Shown here piece after piece: positions 22,823 to 30,187 of a DNA stretch of 35,007 nt. Position 1 is the stretch's first letter, and each line of letters opens with the position of its first letter. A program made the position numbers and the translations under genes. Below the pieces are notes generated by a model. That model worked only from the letters and a program-made list of their open reading frames with translations. It made no database searches and was not told the origin of the DNA. The stretch lies in contig JAJRWY010000068.1 in the NCBI GenBank assembly GCA_024276575.1, positions 1 through 35,007 of the forward strand. Direction: 5' to 3'. This DNA comes from Candidatus Binatota bacterium (GTDB lineage Bacteria > Desulfobacterota > Binatia > UBA1149 > CAITLU01).

Positions 22823-24877
22823 CTAGCCGTCTCCGGGATCCACCGGCGGGGAGCTACTCCCGGAGCGTGAACGCAGCAATTGCTTTAGTCGAGACCAAGC
22901 CTTCGAATAGCGCGGTTCGGATCTCAACGCTGCCCGGTAAGACTTGATCGCCGCGTTGCGGTCGCCGCGCTCTTCGTAGAGCAGCCCGAGATTGAACAAA
23001 CCCTTCGCGTGTTGTGGATCCTGCTTCAAGGCGATCCGAAACTGAGCTTCGGCCTCGTCTTTACGACCGAGCATCGAAAGGACGTTACCGCGGTTGACTC
23101 GTGCGTCCACGTTCTTGACGTCTAGTCTCAGAGCTTCGCCGTAAGCCGATAGCGCTTCTTCGAGTTTCCCCATGGCGGCCAAGGCATTCCCGATGTTGTG
23201 GTAGGCCCGGCCTTCACTGGGGTTCAAGCGCAGGCAGTGCCGGTAGTGCCGAAGAGCGTCTTCGTAGCGCCCCGCTTTGGCCAGTGCCGATCCGAGGTTG
23301 AGGTGCGCGAACGCCACGTGGGAGTTGTCGGGGTTGCTAATGACCACCGCCGTCCACAGTGATAGGTCATCTTTCCAGACTCCTATCTGGGCCCAAGTCC
23401 TGGCCGAAAGGCCCAAGCACAAGGCTACCCCGGCCGCGCTTGCCGCCAGCAGAGTCTTGCGTCTGGGGAAGCCCTGAGCCAAGCATCTGTTGACGAGTTG
23501 AGTCGCACCAACCGCAACCAGTATGAACACTACGATGCTTGGCAGGTAAGCGAATCGATCGGCCATGGCGTGGCGTCCAAATCCTACTATCCCCAGCACC
23601 GGGGCTAGCAGTAGCAAGTAAACGGCGGCGGCGGATAACCATACCGGGGAACGCCGGACCGTCCACACACAGGCAATCAGCGCCGTTGATAGAAGGGCGA
23701 TGGCAAAAATATAGCGAGGTTCGCTCAACGAAACATTCTCGGGAAACGCGTAGAAGGGTGAAAGCTCGAACGGCAGCAGCATCTTTGCGAGATAGGAGAC
23801 CGTTGATTGGGCGGCAACCAGCACGCGGACGTCGAGCGAGCGTGCTTCTAAGGAGTACAGGCCTCCTGCGCTTGCGTGCGCGATCATCGCCAGCGACATC
23901 GAAGCGAAAGCCAAACCGAACATCAGCATCTTCTCGCGTATCAGCGACCAGATACGTGCTACCGATACGCGGCGAAGCCGCCTGAGTGGATATATGTCGA
24001 GGACGAGCAACACGAAGGGCAAACTTACCGCCAACGGTTTGCTGGCGATTGCACAAAGCATCAAGAATGCGCAAAGGGCTGGCCCGATCTGGGCGAGGCT
24101 CAACGCGCCGGGTTCTGCGCTCCGATCGGCAGCATATCTAATCGCGCCGCGGCTTCGTTGGCTGCTCAAGTGGACGATGACAGCCAGCAAATAGAAGAAC
24201 GCGCACAGCAGTCCCTTACGCTCGGCGATCCATGCCACCGATTCGACGTGTATGGGGTGGACGGCGAAGAGCAATCCGGCGATGGCCGCTATCCAAAGAC
24301 TTTGAGTTTCCCGCGATATTCCTGCGCGTGAGCCTGCGGTACGTGCACTCGAGTTTTCCCTCACTGCGGTCTTGAACAGTATCGACGACAGCACTGCGAC
24401 CAAGGCCGAGTTGATGGTATGAATGAGTATATTACTGAAATGGTGGCCGCGTGGACTGAGGCCCCACATCATGAAGTCGAAGCGATGAGATATCCAGGTG
24501 AGTGGCTGCCAGGTCATCTCATGAAAAGCGGTAAGCGCCCATAACAGGAAGGACAGTCCGGACATGGACATGCCTGGGTTGTCGGCCAGGTAGGCGCGGT
24601 CGTCCCAGGTCACGAAGCCGTTGGTAAGCGCCGGAAGGTAGACGAGGAATGCTGCGACTGCTGCAAGGGCGGCCGCAGCCGCCACGCGGTCACGCGAAAT
24701 AGAACGCGTATCTACACTGCTTGACGGAGTCAGGACCAATTGCTTCTCATCTCTCCCACGGGGCGAGCGCCCCTGGGCACATCCACCCTGCTCGCTCCCC
24801 TTTTGCCGGCAAGGGACACTCCCCGCGACACTAACTGATATCGTGTGGGGAGACGTCGAGCCAACACTATCTGCCAC
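22823..24877 (-). CDS. TMTC-like polytopic membrane protein with C-terminal TPR repeats
   Basis: The 684-residue protein starts with an apparently unstructured ~60-residue segment, then 10-12 TM helices with FVTWDDRAYLADNP (Asp-Asp at the GT-C position), WQPLTWISHRFDF, SPRGHHFSNILIHTIN and LLFAVHPIHVESVAWIAERK. These match bacterial relatives of the TMTC O-mannosyltransferases. Four TPR units follow from about residue 530 (LNLGSALAKAGRYEDALRHY, IGNALAAMGKLEEALSAY, RGNVLSMLGRKDEAEAQF, LGLLYEERGDRNAAIKSY). A protein O-glycosylation role is inferred from the family. The annotated GTG 24877 has GAGG eight bases upstream; since the N-terminal 60 residues look unlike the family, a later TTG near 24740 is possible. 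Confidence 0.82.
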   Translation of the reverse strand: MADSVGSTSPHTISVSVAGSVPCRQKGSEQGGCAQGRSPRGRDEKQLVLTPSSSVDTRSISRDRVAAAAALAAVAAFLVYLPALTNGFVTWDDRAYLADNPGMSMSGLSFLLWALTAFHEMTWQPLTWISHRFDFMMWGLSPRGHHFSNILIHTINSALVAVLSSILFKTAVRENSSARTAGSRAGISRETQSLWIAAIAGLLFAVHPIHVESVAWIAERKGLLCAFFYLLAVIVHLSSQRSRGAIRYAADRSAEPGALSLAQIGPALCAFLMLCAIASKPLAVSLPFVLLVLDIYPLRRLRRVSVARIWSLIREKMLMFGLAFASMSLAMIAHASAGGLYSLEARSLDVRVLVAAQSTVSYLAKMLLPFELSPFYAFPENVSLSEPRYIFAIALLSTALIACVWTVRRSPVWLSAAAVYLLLLAPVLGIVGFGRHAMADRFAYLPSIVVFILVAVGATQLVNRCLAQGFPRRKTLLAASAAGVALCLGLSARTWAQIGVWKDDLSLWTAVVISNPDNSHVAFAHLNLGSALAKAGRYEDALRHYRHCLRLNPSEGRAYHNIGNALAAMGKLEEALSAYGEALRLDVKNVDARVNRGNVLSMLGRKDEAEAQFRIALKQDPQHAKGLFNLGLLYEERGDRNAAIKSYRAALRSEPRYSKAWSRLKQLLRSRSGSSSPPVDPGDG

Positions 24878-24974
24878 TTGGGCAGCCTCGGCAGCTGCCC
24901 AGGCTGATCTTCGGCGACCCCACAGAGTTGGCAGGGCTTTACGGACTCACCTTGCCCGTCCTCCGAGTCGTTGC

Positions 24975-25796
24975 CTACTCTCCTGTGAACTTGGGCTTGC
25001 GCTTCTGCTTGAAAGCGCGCGGCCCCTCGCGCGCATCCTTCGACATCATCACGGCGGCTGACACCTCGTCTTCGATCGCCAGGGCTTCAGCGAGCGGGAG
25101 CCCGCTGCTGCGAAGCACACCTTCCTTGATCTTGCGTACGGCCAAGGGGCCGTTTTCCGCCAGTCTCGTCGCAAGATCGCGGGCTTTTGGTAATAGTAAA
25201 GTCTTGTTAACACAGTAGTTTATGAGGCCTATCGCAAGTGCTTCTTTAGCACTGATGGGGTCTCCTATGAGTAATATCTCCATGGCTTTCGCGTAAGGTA
25301 TTTGGCGCGGGAGGCGGCTGATGGAGCCGCCTCCGGGTAGCAGCCCGCGCTTGGCTTCGGGGGTGCCGAACACCGCGTGCTCGGCTGCTACCCGGAGGTC
25401 GCAGGCATTGGTCATCTCGGTGCCTCCGCCCAGGGCGCTACCGTTTACCGCAGCAATTACCGGCTTGTACAGCTCGAAGCCTCTGAGAATGGCATCGGTG
25501 AACAGCTTGTAATCCGACACCAACTGATGGTCCCATTCGTCCTCGGGTTGTCGCGCCCCGGTGACCAGCGGCATGGTCAGTTTTAGGTCTCCGCCGGCGC
25601 AGAAGTCTTTGTCGCCGGTGCCGGTGAGGATGGCGACACGCAAATCGTTGGAGTCGCGAAACTCGTACCAAGCCTGAGCCATCTTGACCAGCATTTGCGG
25701 ACTCAGTGCGTTGCCCGCAGCAGGGCGGTTCATCGTCAAGGTCATGATGCCGTCGCTACGGTCGATCAGTAGATGGCTGTCGTTGTTCTGTGTCAC
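24975..25796 (-). CDS. Enoyl-CoA hydratase/isomerase family protein with both catalytic glutamates
   Basis: The 273-residue crotonase-fold protein has MNRPAAGNALS, FCAGGDLKL, and VNGSALGGGTEMTNACD, with Glu at the first catalytic position. FGTPEAKRGLLPGGGSISRLPR has Glu at the second. Hydration of a trans-2-enoyl-CoA is therefore plausible, in contrast to the PaaG-like crotonase 2.3 kb downstream. GTG 25796 is used, with GAGGTG about seven bases before it. The C-terminal RAFKQKRKPKFTGE resembles the other crotonase's end (FVEKRKPKFEGH), typical of the family. It lies 66 bp after the CaiB/BaiF CoA-transferase gene, so the two are probably co-transcribed for catabolism of a CoA-activated acid. 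Confidence 0.88.
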   Translation of the reverse strand: MTQNNDSHLLIDRSDGIMTLTMNRPAAGNALSPQMLVKMAQAWYEFRDSNDLRVAILTGTGDKDFCAGGDLKLTMPLVTGARQPEDEWDHQLVSDYKLFTDAILRGFELYKPVIAAVNGSALGGGTEMTNACDLRVAAEHAVFGTPEAKRGLLPGGGSISRLPRQIPYAKAMEILLIGDPISAKEALAIGLINYCVNKTLLLPKARDLATRLAENGPLAVRKIKEGVLRSSGLPLAEALAIEDEVSAAVMMSKDAREGPRAFKQKRKPKFTGE

Positions 25797-25862
25797 GCCT
25801 TACACCTCATGCGCCGATTGCGACGCTGCCGGCCGCACTATTCATGCCTGGGCAATTCGTTC

Positions 25863-27098
25863 TCAGCCTAGCACTCCCGCTGCTTTCAACCGCGCCACCG
25901 TCTCCTGGTCGTAGCCGAGGACTTCGCTGAGCACCTCCTCGTTGTTTTCTCCGGGAGCCGGGGCCATCGACGGATCGGGAAGGGTTTCATCCTCAAACTT
26001 TACGGGGAAAGGCAGCATCTCCGCCCCGTGTCCTTCGACCGGGTAGAGGGGGAAGCGATCTTGAAATTGCGGATCCTCCGGCAGGTTCTTGGGCGTGTTT
26101 ACCGGTGCGATCGGTGTATTGTGCTCGCTGCCGAACTCTATCCACTGTGCCGAACTCTTGGTTCTAAAAATGTCGCGCAACTCTCGTTGCAACTCGCGGT
26201 TGCCACGTGCGTGGTCAGCGTATTTCGAACCCGGCCACTTCTCGAAGAGGTCGTTACGGCCGACCCCGTGGCAGAAGTTTTTCCAGAAAGCTTGCTCTGA
26301 AGCCATGAACAGCACATGGCCGTCCGAGGATTCATAGATTTGATAACGTACTCCTTCTTTCATTCCGGCGGTGCCGGGAGCCCGGCGTTCGTAATTGTCG
26401 GCCTTGTTGCCGGTTACTTCGCTCTCGGGTCGTTGGTAGGCAAGCCAGGATTCGCTGCGATACCAGTCCATGTAAGCTGCGGCGTCGGCCTGCCCGATTT
26501 CGAGCATACATCCTCGGCCGCTGCTTCGTGCCCTTATCACGCCTGCGAGAATCCCCAGCGCCCCGAATATGGGGCCGGCGTGCATTCCTATGGATGCGTG
26601 CTCGGGTATGTAGGAGAAGCCCTCTTCATCGTAAGCCGGGTTGATGATTCCGGCCCAGGTGTCGAAGGCGATGCCGTGGGCGGGGAGATCCCGGTAGGGG
26701 CCGCTCATGCCGTAGCCCGAGATGTTGCAGAATACGATTCGCGGGTTGATCTGCTTCAGGTCTTCATAGCCGAGTCCGCGTCTGGCCAGGGCCCCAGGCC
26801 TCATGGCTTCGATCACGACGTCGGCGTCTCGAACCAGATCTTTGTAGATCTCGACCCCTTCGTCCTTGCGCAGGTCCAGCGTCAGGCTCTTCTTGCCACG
26901 GCTTATGTGCAGGTGCATCAAGGAGACTCCCTTGACGATGGGCCAAGTCATCTCTCGGATGTAGTCACCGGCCGGCGATTCTACTTTGATGACCTCCGCT
27001 CCCATGTCGGCTAGGTGCGTGCTTATCGCCGCAGGCCCCAGCAGCGAACTCTCGATTATTCTTACCCCGGCTAGCGGTGCGGACGTTTTATCGCTCAT
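25863..27098 (-). CDS. CaiB/BaiF family (family III) CoA-transferase
   Basis: The 411-residue protein opens with PLAGVRIIESSLLGPAA and DMGAEVIKVESPAGDYIR, then SRGKKSLTLDLRKDEG, DVVIEAMRPGALARRGLGY and ISGYGMSGPYRD, the standard sequence of family III CoA-transferases. The Asp at about residue 205 in LEIGQADAAAYM occupies the usual acyl-Asp position. These enzymes move CoA between an acyl-CoA and a free acid. ATG 27098 is preferred over the open extension to 27149 because the domain starts ~10 residues later and GGGAT lies upstream. The upstream region has two direct repeats and a TetR-type palindrome, so this gene is probably the promoter-proximal, regulated gene of a minus-strand transcript including the crotonase. 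Confidence 0.9.
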   Translation of the reverse strand: MSDKTSAPLAGVRIIESSLLGPAAISTHLADMGAEVIKVESPAGDYIREMTWPIVKGVSLMHLHISRGKKSLTLDLRKDEGVEIYKDLVRDADVVIEAMRPGALARRGLGYEDLKQINPRIVFCNISGYGMSGPYRDLPAHGIAFDTWAGIINPAYDEEGFSYIPEHASIGMHAGPIFGALGILAGVIRARSSGRGCMLEIGQADAAAYMDWYRSESWLAYQRPESEVTGNKADNYERRAPGTAGMKEGVRYQIYESSDGHVLFMASEQAFWKNFCHGVGRNDLFEKWPGSKYADHARGNRELQRELRDIFRTKSSAQWIEFGSEHNTPIAPVNTPKNLPEDPQFQDRFPLYPVEGHGAEMLPFPVKFEDETLPDPSMAPAPGENNEEVLSEVLGYDQETVARLKAAGVLG

Positions 27099-27136
27099 GC
27101 TTGATCCCGTTTCGTTCGGCCCAATTGAACTATGGC

Positions 27137-27244
27137 GTTTGAGACTCAAGTATTAACCTTCCCGTATATAGACTTTCGCAAAGGCGACCTTCGGTAACCA
27201 CGTTACGGTTTCAGACTCAGATATTAACCGTCCCGTACATAGAC
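27137..27244 (-). repeat. Two imperfect 37-bp direct repeats upstream of the CoA-transferase
   Basis: Copies at 27137-27173 and 27208-27244 match at 32 of 37 bases, 71 bp apart. Both include ATTAACC and TCCCGTA elements. They lie in the CoA-transferase upstream region and could be doubled operators or promoters. Between them GTAAC (27194-27198) and GTTAC (27202-27206) form a short palindrome. Confidence 0.8.
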
Positions 27245-27264
27245 AGTAGAACACGTTCTACTGT
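27243..27264. promoter_or_regulatory. KstR-type TetR-family operator candidate
   Basis: Perfect nine-base arms ACAGTAGAA (27243-27251) and TTCTACTGT (27256-27264) flank CACG. The core TAGAACACGTTCTA (27247-27260) fits TNNAACNNGTTNNA, the motif described for the TetR-family sterol-catabolism regulator KstR. It lies ~145 bp upstream of the CoA-transferase start and 250 bp before the divergent membrane-protein gene. No regulator gene is in the window. The remaining intergenic bases to 27513 show no gene. Confidence 0.6.
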
Positions 27265-27513
27265 TGGGCTCCTGCCGTCGCAAATCGCTCTAGCGGCCAG
27301 GCAAGACTTCAGTATCCGGAAGATTGGCTGGGTTGCGAGGAGCGCTGCTGCTGCCGCTGGCGTAGGCGGGCAGCAGAGACGTCCGGCGCAGACGGGCAGT
27401 AGTTTGCGTGCGATAATAGCAATGAGGTCGAAAGGCCGGCTATTGCGGTGGCTATCCTCGTACTACCGCGGTGTTGACCGGCCGGACCTTCGGCGAAGCA
27501 AGGCGGTGGCACA

Positions 27514-28599
27514 ATGGATGGCGAAGTCAGAGAAGTTCAGATTATTTCACGTTATCGCTTGGAACCCGGTCCGCGACTGATCGCCTGGGGAAGCTATCGA
27601 TTGTTCGGCGTGTGCTTCGGCCTCGTGGGAGTCGTTCTTGGATCGGTTCCCTTGGCTGCGACGCTGAACGGATGGTGGCGCGATCCGTTCTGGGTCCTCA
27701 CAGTGCTGAGTTTGCTGTTAGTTGCGACTGGGTGGCTGGTCTCGGGGTTTCGAGAACGTCTTGAAGTAGCCGACGATACCCTCATTCATAACTCCAGGAC
27801 CAGATTCGCGAACGCAGAGCGTTGCGCTGAAGTCGCCGCTTTGCGAGCAGTCCGCCTGTCTACTCGAGTTTCCGGCTCTCCCGGGCGTAGGCGGGTCCAG
27901 TATGTCGTCGAACTCGTGGTGGACCACGAATCTTTCCCGCAACCCTTGAGGGTCTTTGCCGCGTCTTCGGAAAGAGCCGCCCGTGCGGCTGCCGAAGAGC
28001 TGTCGAGGGCGCTTGACCGTCCTTTCGAGGACGCGCTCGGCGATGAGATCGTGCGTCGCGAAGTCAGGGAACTCGATACCTTTACAAGACCGCAAGCCGG
28101 CGCCGGGGGGCCGGTTCCAGCGTGTGTCAGCGTGGGCCATCATGGGGGCGCCACGGTGGTGCGTATACGGGGTGTTCTGCGTGCACGCGGTGTCGCTATC
28201 GGGGCCGCTGCCGGCGTGTTGATGAGCCTGAACGGTATTGCTGCGGGTTTGCTCGTCTACCGCTTTTCCGGCGCATCGCTGTTGCCCGCCGTAGCGGTGG
28301 TCTCGATGCTGATGCTTCCGGGCCTGCTCTTTTTGTTGTGGGCTGTGGTAGGGCGTTACGGTTACGAAACATTGTCGCTATCGGCGGGGCGTGTCACGCG
28401 GGAAGCCTCGTTCGCCGGTCTGCGTTACTCGCGTCGAAGTATGGCGGTGGGCGAAGTCGAGAACTTGCGTGTGCAAAGCCGGGGTGCGGCCGGCTATGGT
28501 CTCGCCGTAAGCGGCGACCGTGAATGCTTGCTGGTAGGCCGCGCGCTTGACAAAGACGGACTCGAGTGGCTCCGCAGTTGGTTGGGAGAACGCTTGTAG
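27514..28599 (+). CDS. Membrane protein of unknown function with a repeated TM-pair / PH-like layout
   Basis: The 361-residue protein is not recognised. It has two similar halves. Each begins with a hydrophobic pair (TM ~27-49 and ~58-78; TM ~228-250 and ~258-282) followed by a beta-rich cytoplasmic segment starting with a short strand run (RERLEVADDTLIHNSRTRFANAE in the first, YETLSLSAGRVTREASFAGLRY in the second, partly quoted for the shared L-x-(V/L) ... (H/T)-(N/R)-(S/E) pattern). This resembles bacterial PH-like (YdbT/YdbS) membrane proteins, but identity is low. The first soluble part has an Ala/Arg-rich helix. ATG 27514 follows AAGGCGG. It is divergent from the CoA-transferase gene and shares its upstream palindrome region. 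Confidence 0.7.
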   Translation: MDGEVREVQIISRYRLEPGPRLIAWGSYRLFGVCFGLVGVVLGSVPLAATLNGWWRDPFWVLTVLSLLLVATGWLVSGFRERLEVADDTLIHNSRTRFANAERCAEVAALRAVRLSTRVSGSPGRRRVQYVVELVVDHESFPQPLRVFAASSERAARAAAEELSRALDRPFEDALGDEIVRREVRELDTFTRPQAGAGGPVPACVSVGHHGGATVVRIRGVLRARGVAIGAAAGVLMSLNGIAAGLLVYRFSGASLLPAVAVVSMLMLPGLLFLLWAVVGRYGYETLSLSAGRVTREASFAGLRYSRRSMAVGEVENLRVQSRGAAGYGLAVSGDRECLLVGRALDKDGLEWLRSWLGERL

Positions 28600-28624
28600 G
28601 CCCTCGAGGTTCATAGCCGATCTT

Positions 28625-29116
28625 TCATGAATGATGCAGGCTATGCGCCGGCGCGTAGTGCGTAGCGTAGCGGTAGATTCTTTAGTCCGCCGACGAAGGC
28701 GGAAACTATCTGGACCGGCTCGCCGGCCGGTTCTTTCAAGCCCGCGGCGTACAGCTGTAGGAGTGCAAGCGAACGCTGTGCATGCGGTCGAACTGCCTGC
28801 GCCTTCATTCGCGGTCTCGGGCGCTGGAGTGTCTAGTGTCTGCGGCGTCGGATGCTGTGATGTGACGCTGCGGGCGGTATGGACTACGCTGCATTATTCA
28901 TGAGCCCTCTGCTACGAATCTCAATCGCCCGCAATCTCGGCCCGTGTTCGTACACCCGCAGTGCTGGTTCACGGACCTGCGGCCCTCAACGTAGTGTCAA
29001 TATGCCTGCTGGCGTTCGGATGCTGAGACTTCGCGCATCCTCACCCCTGCGCGTGGTCCGGTTTGGCCGATCGCACAGCCGCTTGCGGCTCTCGCAGAAG
29101 GTTTCATGAATAATGC
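28625..29116. repeat. Three copies of a ~15-base motif in inverted arrangement: possible short mobile-element ends
   Basis: TCATGAATGATGCAG at 28625-28639 and its inverted form (one mismatch) at 28889-28903 face each other across 279 bp. A third copy, TCATGAATAATGC at 29104-29116, is a perfect 13-base inverse of 28891-28903. The 28600-29162 stretch has no convincing gene. The layout resembles terminal inverted repeats of a MITE-like or degraded insertion element; no target duplication is clear. Confidence 0.5.
28714..28731 (+). terminator. Weak hairpin after the unknown membrane-protein gene
   Basis: ACCGGC (28714-28719) and GCCGGT (28726-28731) form a stem with a six-base loop followed by TCTTTC. 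It is 115 bp past the stop at 28599 and inside the inverted-repeat interval, so it may equally belong to that element. Confidence 0.3.
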
Positions 29117-29162
29117 CGGTTAATGTGTAGTTGCCCCGTTGAGGGTGGAGGAAACAGTCGAA

Positions 29163-29723
29163 ATGGACCCGATCGAAAGATTGATGAGCGAACACCGAAT
29201 CATAGAAAAGCTGCTCGGCGCGTTGTCAGGCTATTGCGACGCATTGGATGGAGGTGCTGAAGCGAAGCGTGAGGATCTAGCCTCGTTCGTGCGCTGCATA
29301 CGCGAATTCGCGGATGCCTACCATCATGGCAAGGAAGAGGACATCTTGTTTCGTACCTTGGTCGAGCGGGGGATGCCGGTGGAAGGAGGCCCGATCGCAG
29401 TGATGCTTTCGGAACATGATGAGGGGCGTGGCTATGTTGCCGCCATGGCTGCGGCTCTCGAGGGCGGCGGCCCGTTTTCTGCGGACGAACGGCGGCAGGT
29501 AGCGGCGGCGGCCCGGGCCTACGTGGGTTTGCTCGGGAATCATATACAGAAAGAAGACAATATCCTTTATCCTATGGCCAGAGATTTTCTCGACGCTGGC
29601 GCCTGGACCGAGCTTTCGACGGCGGTAGACGAGTTCGAGGCCGGTGACGCGGGGGAGGCCAAGGCCGCAGTGCTGCGCCGCACGGTTGAAGAACTCGTCG
29701 CTGCGTTTGGCCAGGCGGCCTAG
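29163..29723 (+). CDS. Hemerythrin-domain protein
   Basis: The 186-residue four-helix protein carries the HHE cation-binding pattern: SEHRIIEKL (His11), YHHGKEEDILF (His55 with Glu58/59), SEHDEGR (His85), and NHIQKEDNILYPM (His127, Glu131). Such domains bind a di-iron site and sense or carry O2, NO or iron, or protect against oxidative and nitrosative stress. ATG 29163 is chosen since GGAGGA lies ten bases upstream; a TTG at 29139 would put that site inside the gene. The next gene, three bases after its stop, encodes a secreted CPYC protein, so the pair may be co-translated. There is no TM segment or fused output domain. Confidence 0.9.
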   Translation: MDPIERLMSEHRIIEKLLGALSGYCDALDGGAEAKREDLASFVRCIREFADAYHHGKEEDILFRTLVERGMPVEGGPIAVMLSEHDEGRGYVAAMAAALEGGGPFSADERRQVAAAARAYVGLLGNHIQKEDNILYPMARDFLDAGAWTELSTAVDEFEAGDAGEAKAAVLRRTVEELVAAFGQAA

Positions 29724-29726
29724 CCT

Positions 29727-30134
29727 GTGAGTTACGAACGCCGTACCCGTGATCCCCGAATCATGCTGAATGCCCGCTTAGCCTCCGCCGCATTGGTTCT
29801 TTGTGTGCTCGCGGTGCTCGCGTTTGTCGTGGCACCCGCCGGTGCTGCGTCGCATACGAAGACCAAGAGTTTCGCGCGTTGCATAGCAAGGAGTGGCGCG
29901 AAATTCTACGGCGCCTACTGGTGCCCCTACTGCCTCAAGCAGAAGCAGATGTTCGGAAGCGCCGCATCGTATCTTCCCTACGTCGAGTGCGCCAAGGAAG
30001 GGACGCGCGAGACGCTGAGCAGATGCAAGCACATAAGCGGCTTTCCCCAGTGGATCTACGCCGACGGAAGCGTAGGCAAGGGACTGCAGTCGTTTGCCGC
30101 GCTGGCACGCGCCACCGGATGTCGAGCGCCATAG
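29727..30134 (+). CDS. Exported thioredoxin-like protein with a CPYC motif (VKOR-Trx-like)
   Basis: The 135-residue product has a hydrophobic signal segment (~18-40, likely cut near GAAS-HT), then FARCIARSGAKFYGAYWCPYC with the redox pair Cys66/Cys69 in a WCPYC site. YVECAKEG and CKHISGFPQWIYADG follow. This resembles the small thioredoxin domain found fused to or beside vitamin K epoxide reductase in bacteria, so periplasmic disulfide exchange is likely. No VKOR or DsbB gene is in the window. GTG 29727 begins four bases after the hemerythrin stop; ATG 29763 would give a cleaner signal peptide, and neither has a strong ribosome site. Confidence 0.8.
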   Translation: MSYERRTRDPRIMLNARLASAALVLCVLAVLAFVVAPAGAASHTKTKSFARCIARSGAKFYGAYWCPYCLKQKQMFGSAASYLPYVECAKEGTRETLSRCKHISGFPQWIYADGSVGKGLQSFAALARATGCRAP

Positions 30135-30187
30135 CGGCGTGCGGATTGTTGCGAGTAGTTAGCTAAGGCCAGCGGGCGCATATCACA

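Noticed and set aside
28631-28903. 90-codon plus-strand ORF within the inverted-motif interval
   Set aside because: Its start and end fall inside the repeat motifs, it is Arg/Val-rich with no ribosome site, and no family features are seen.
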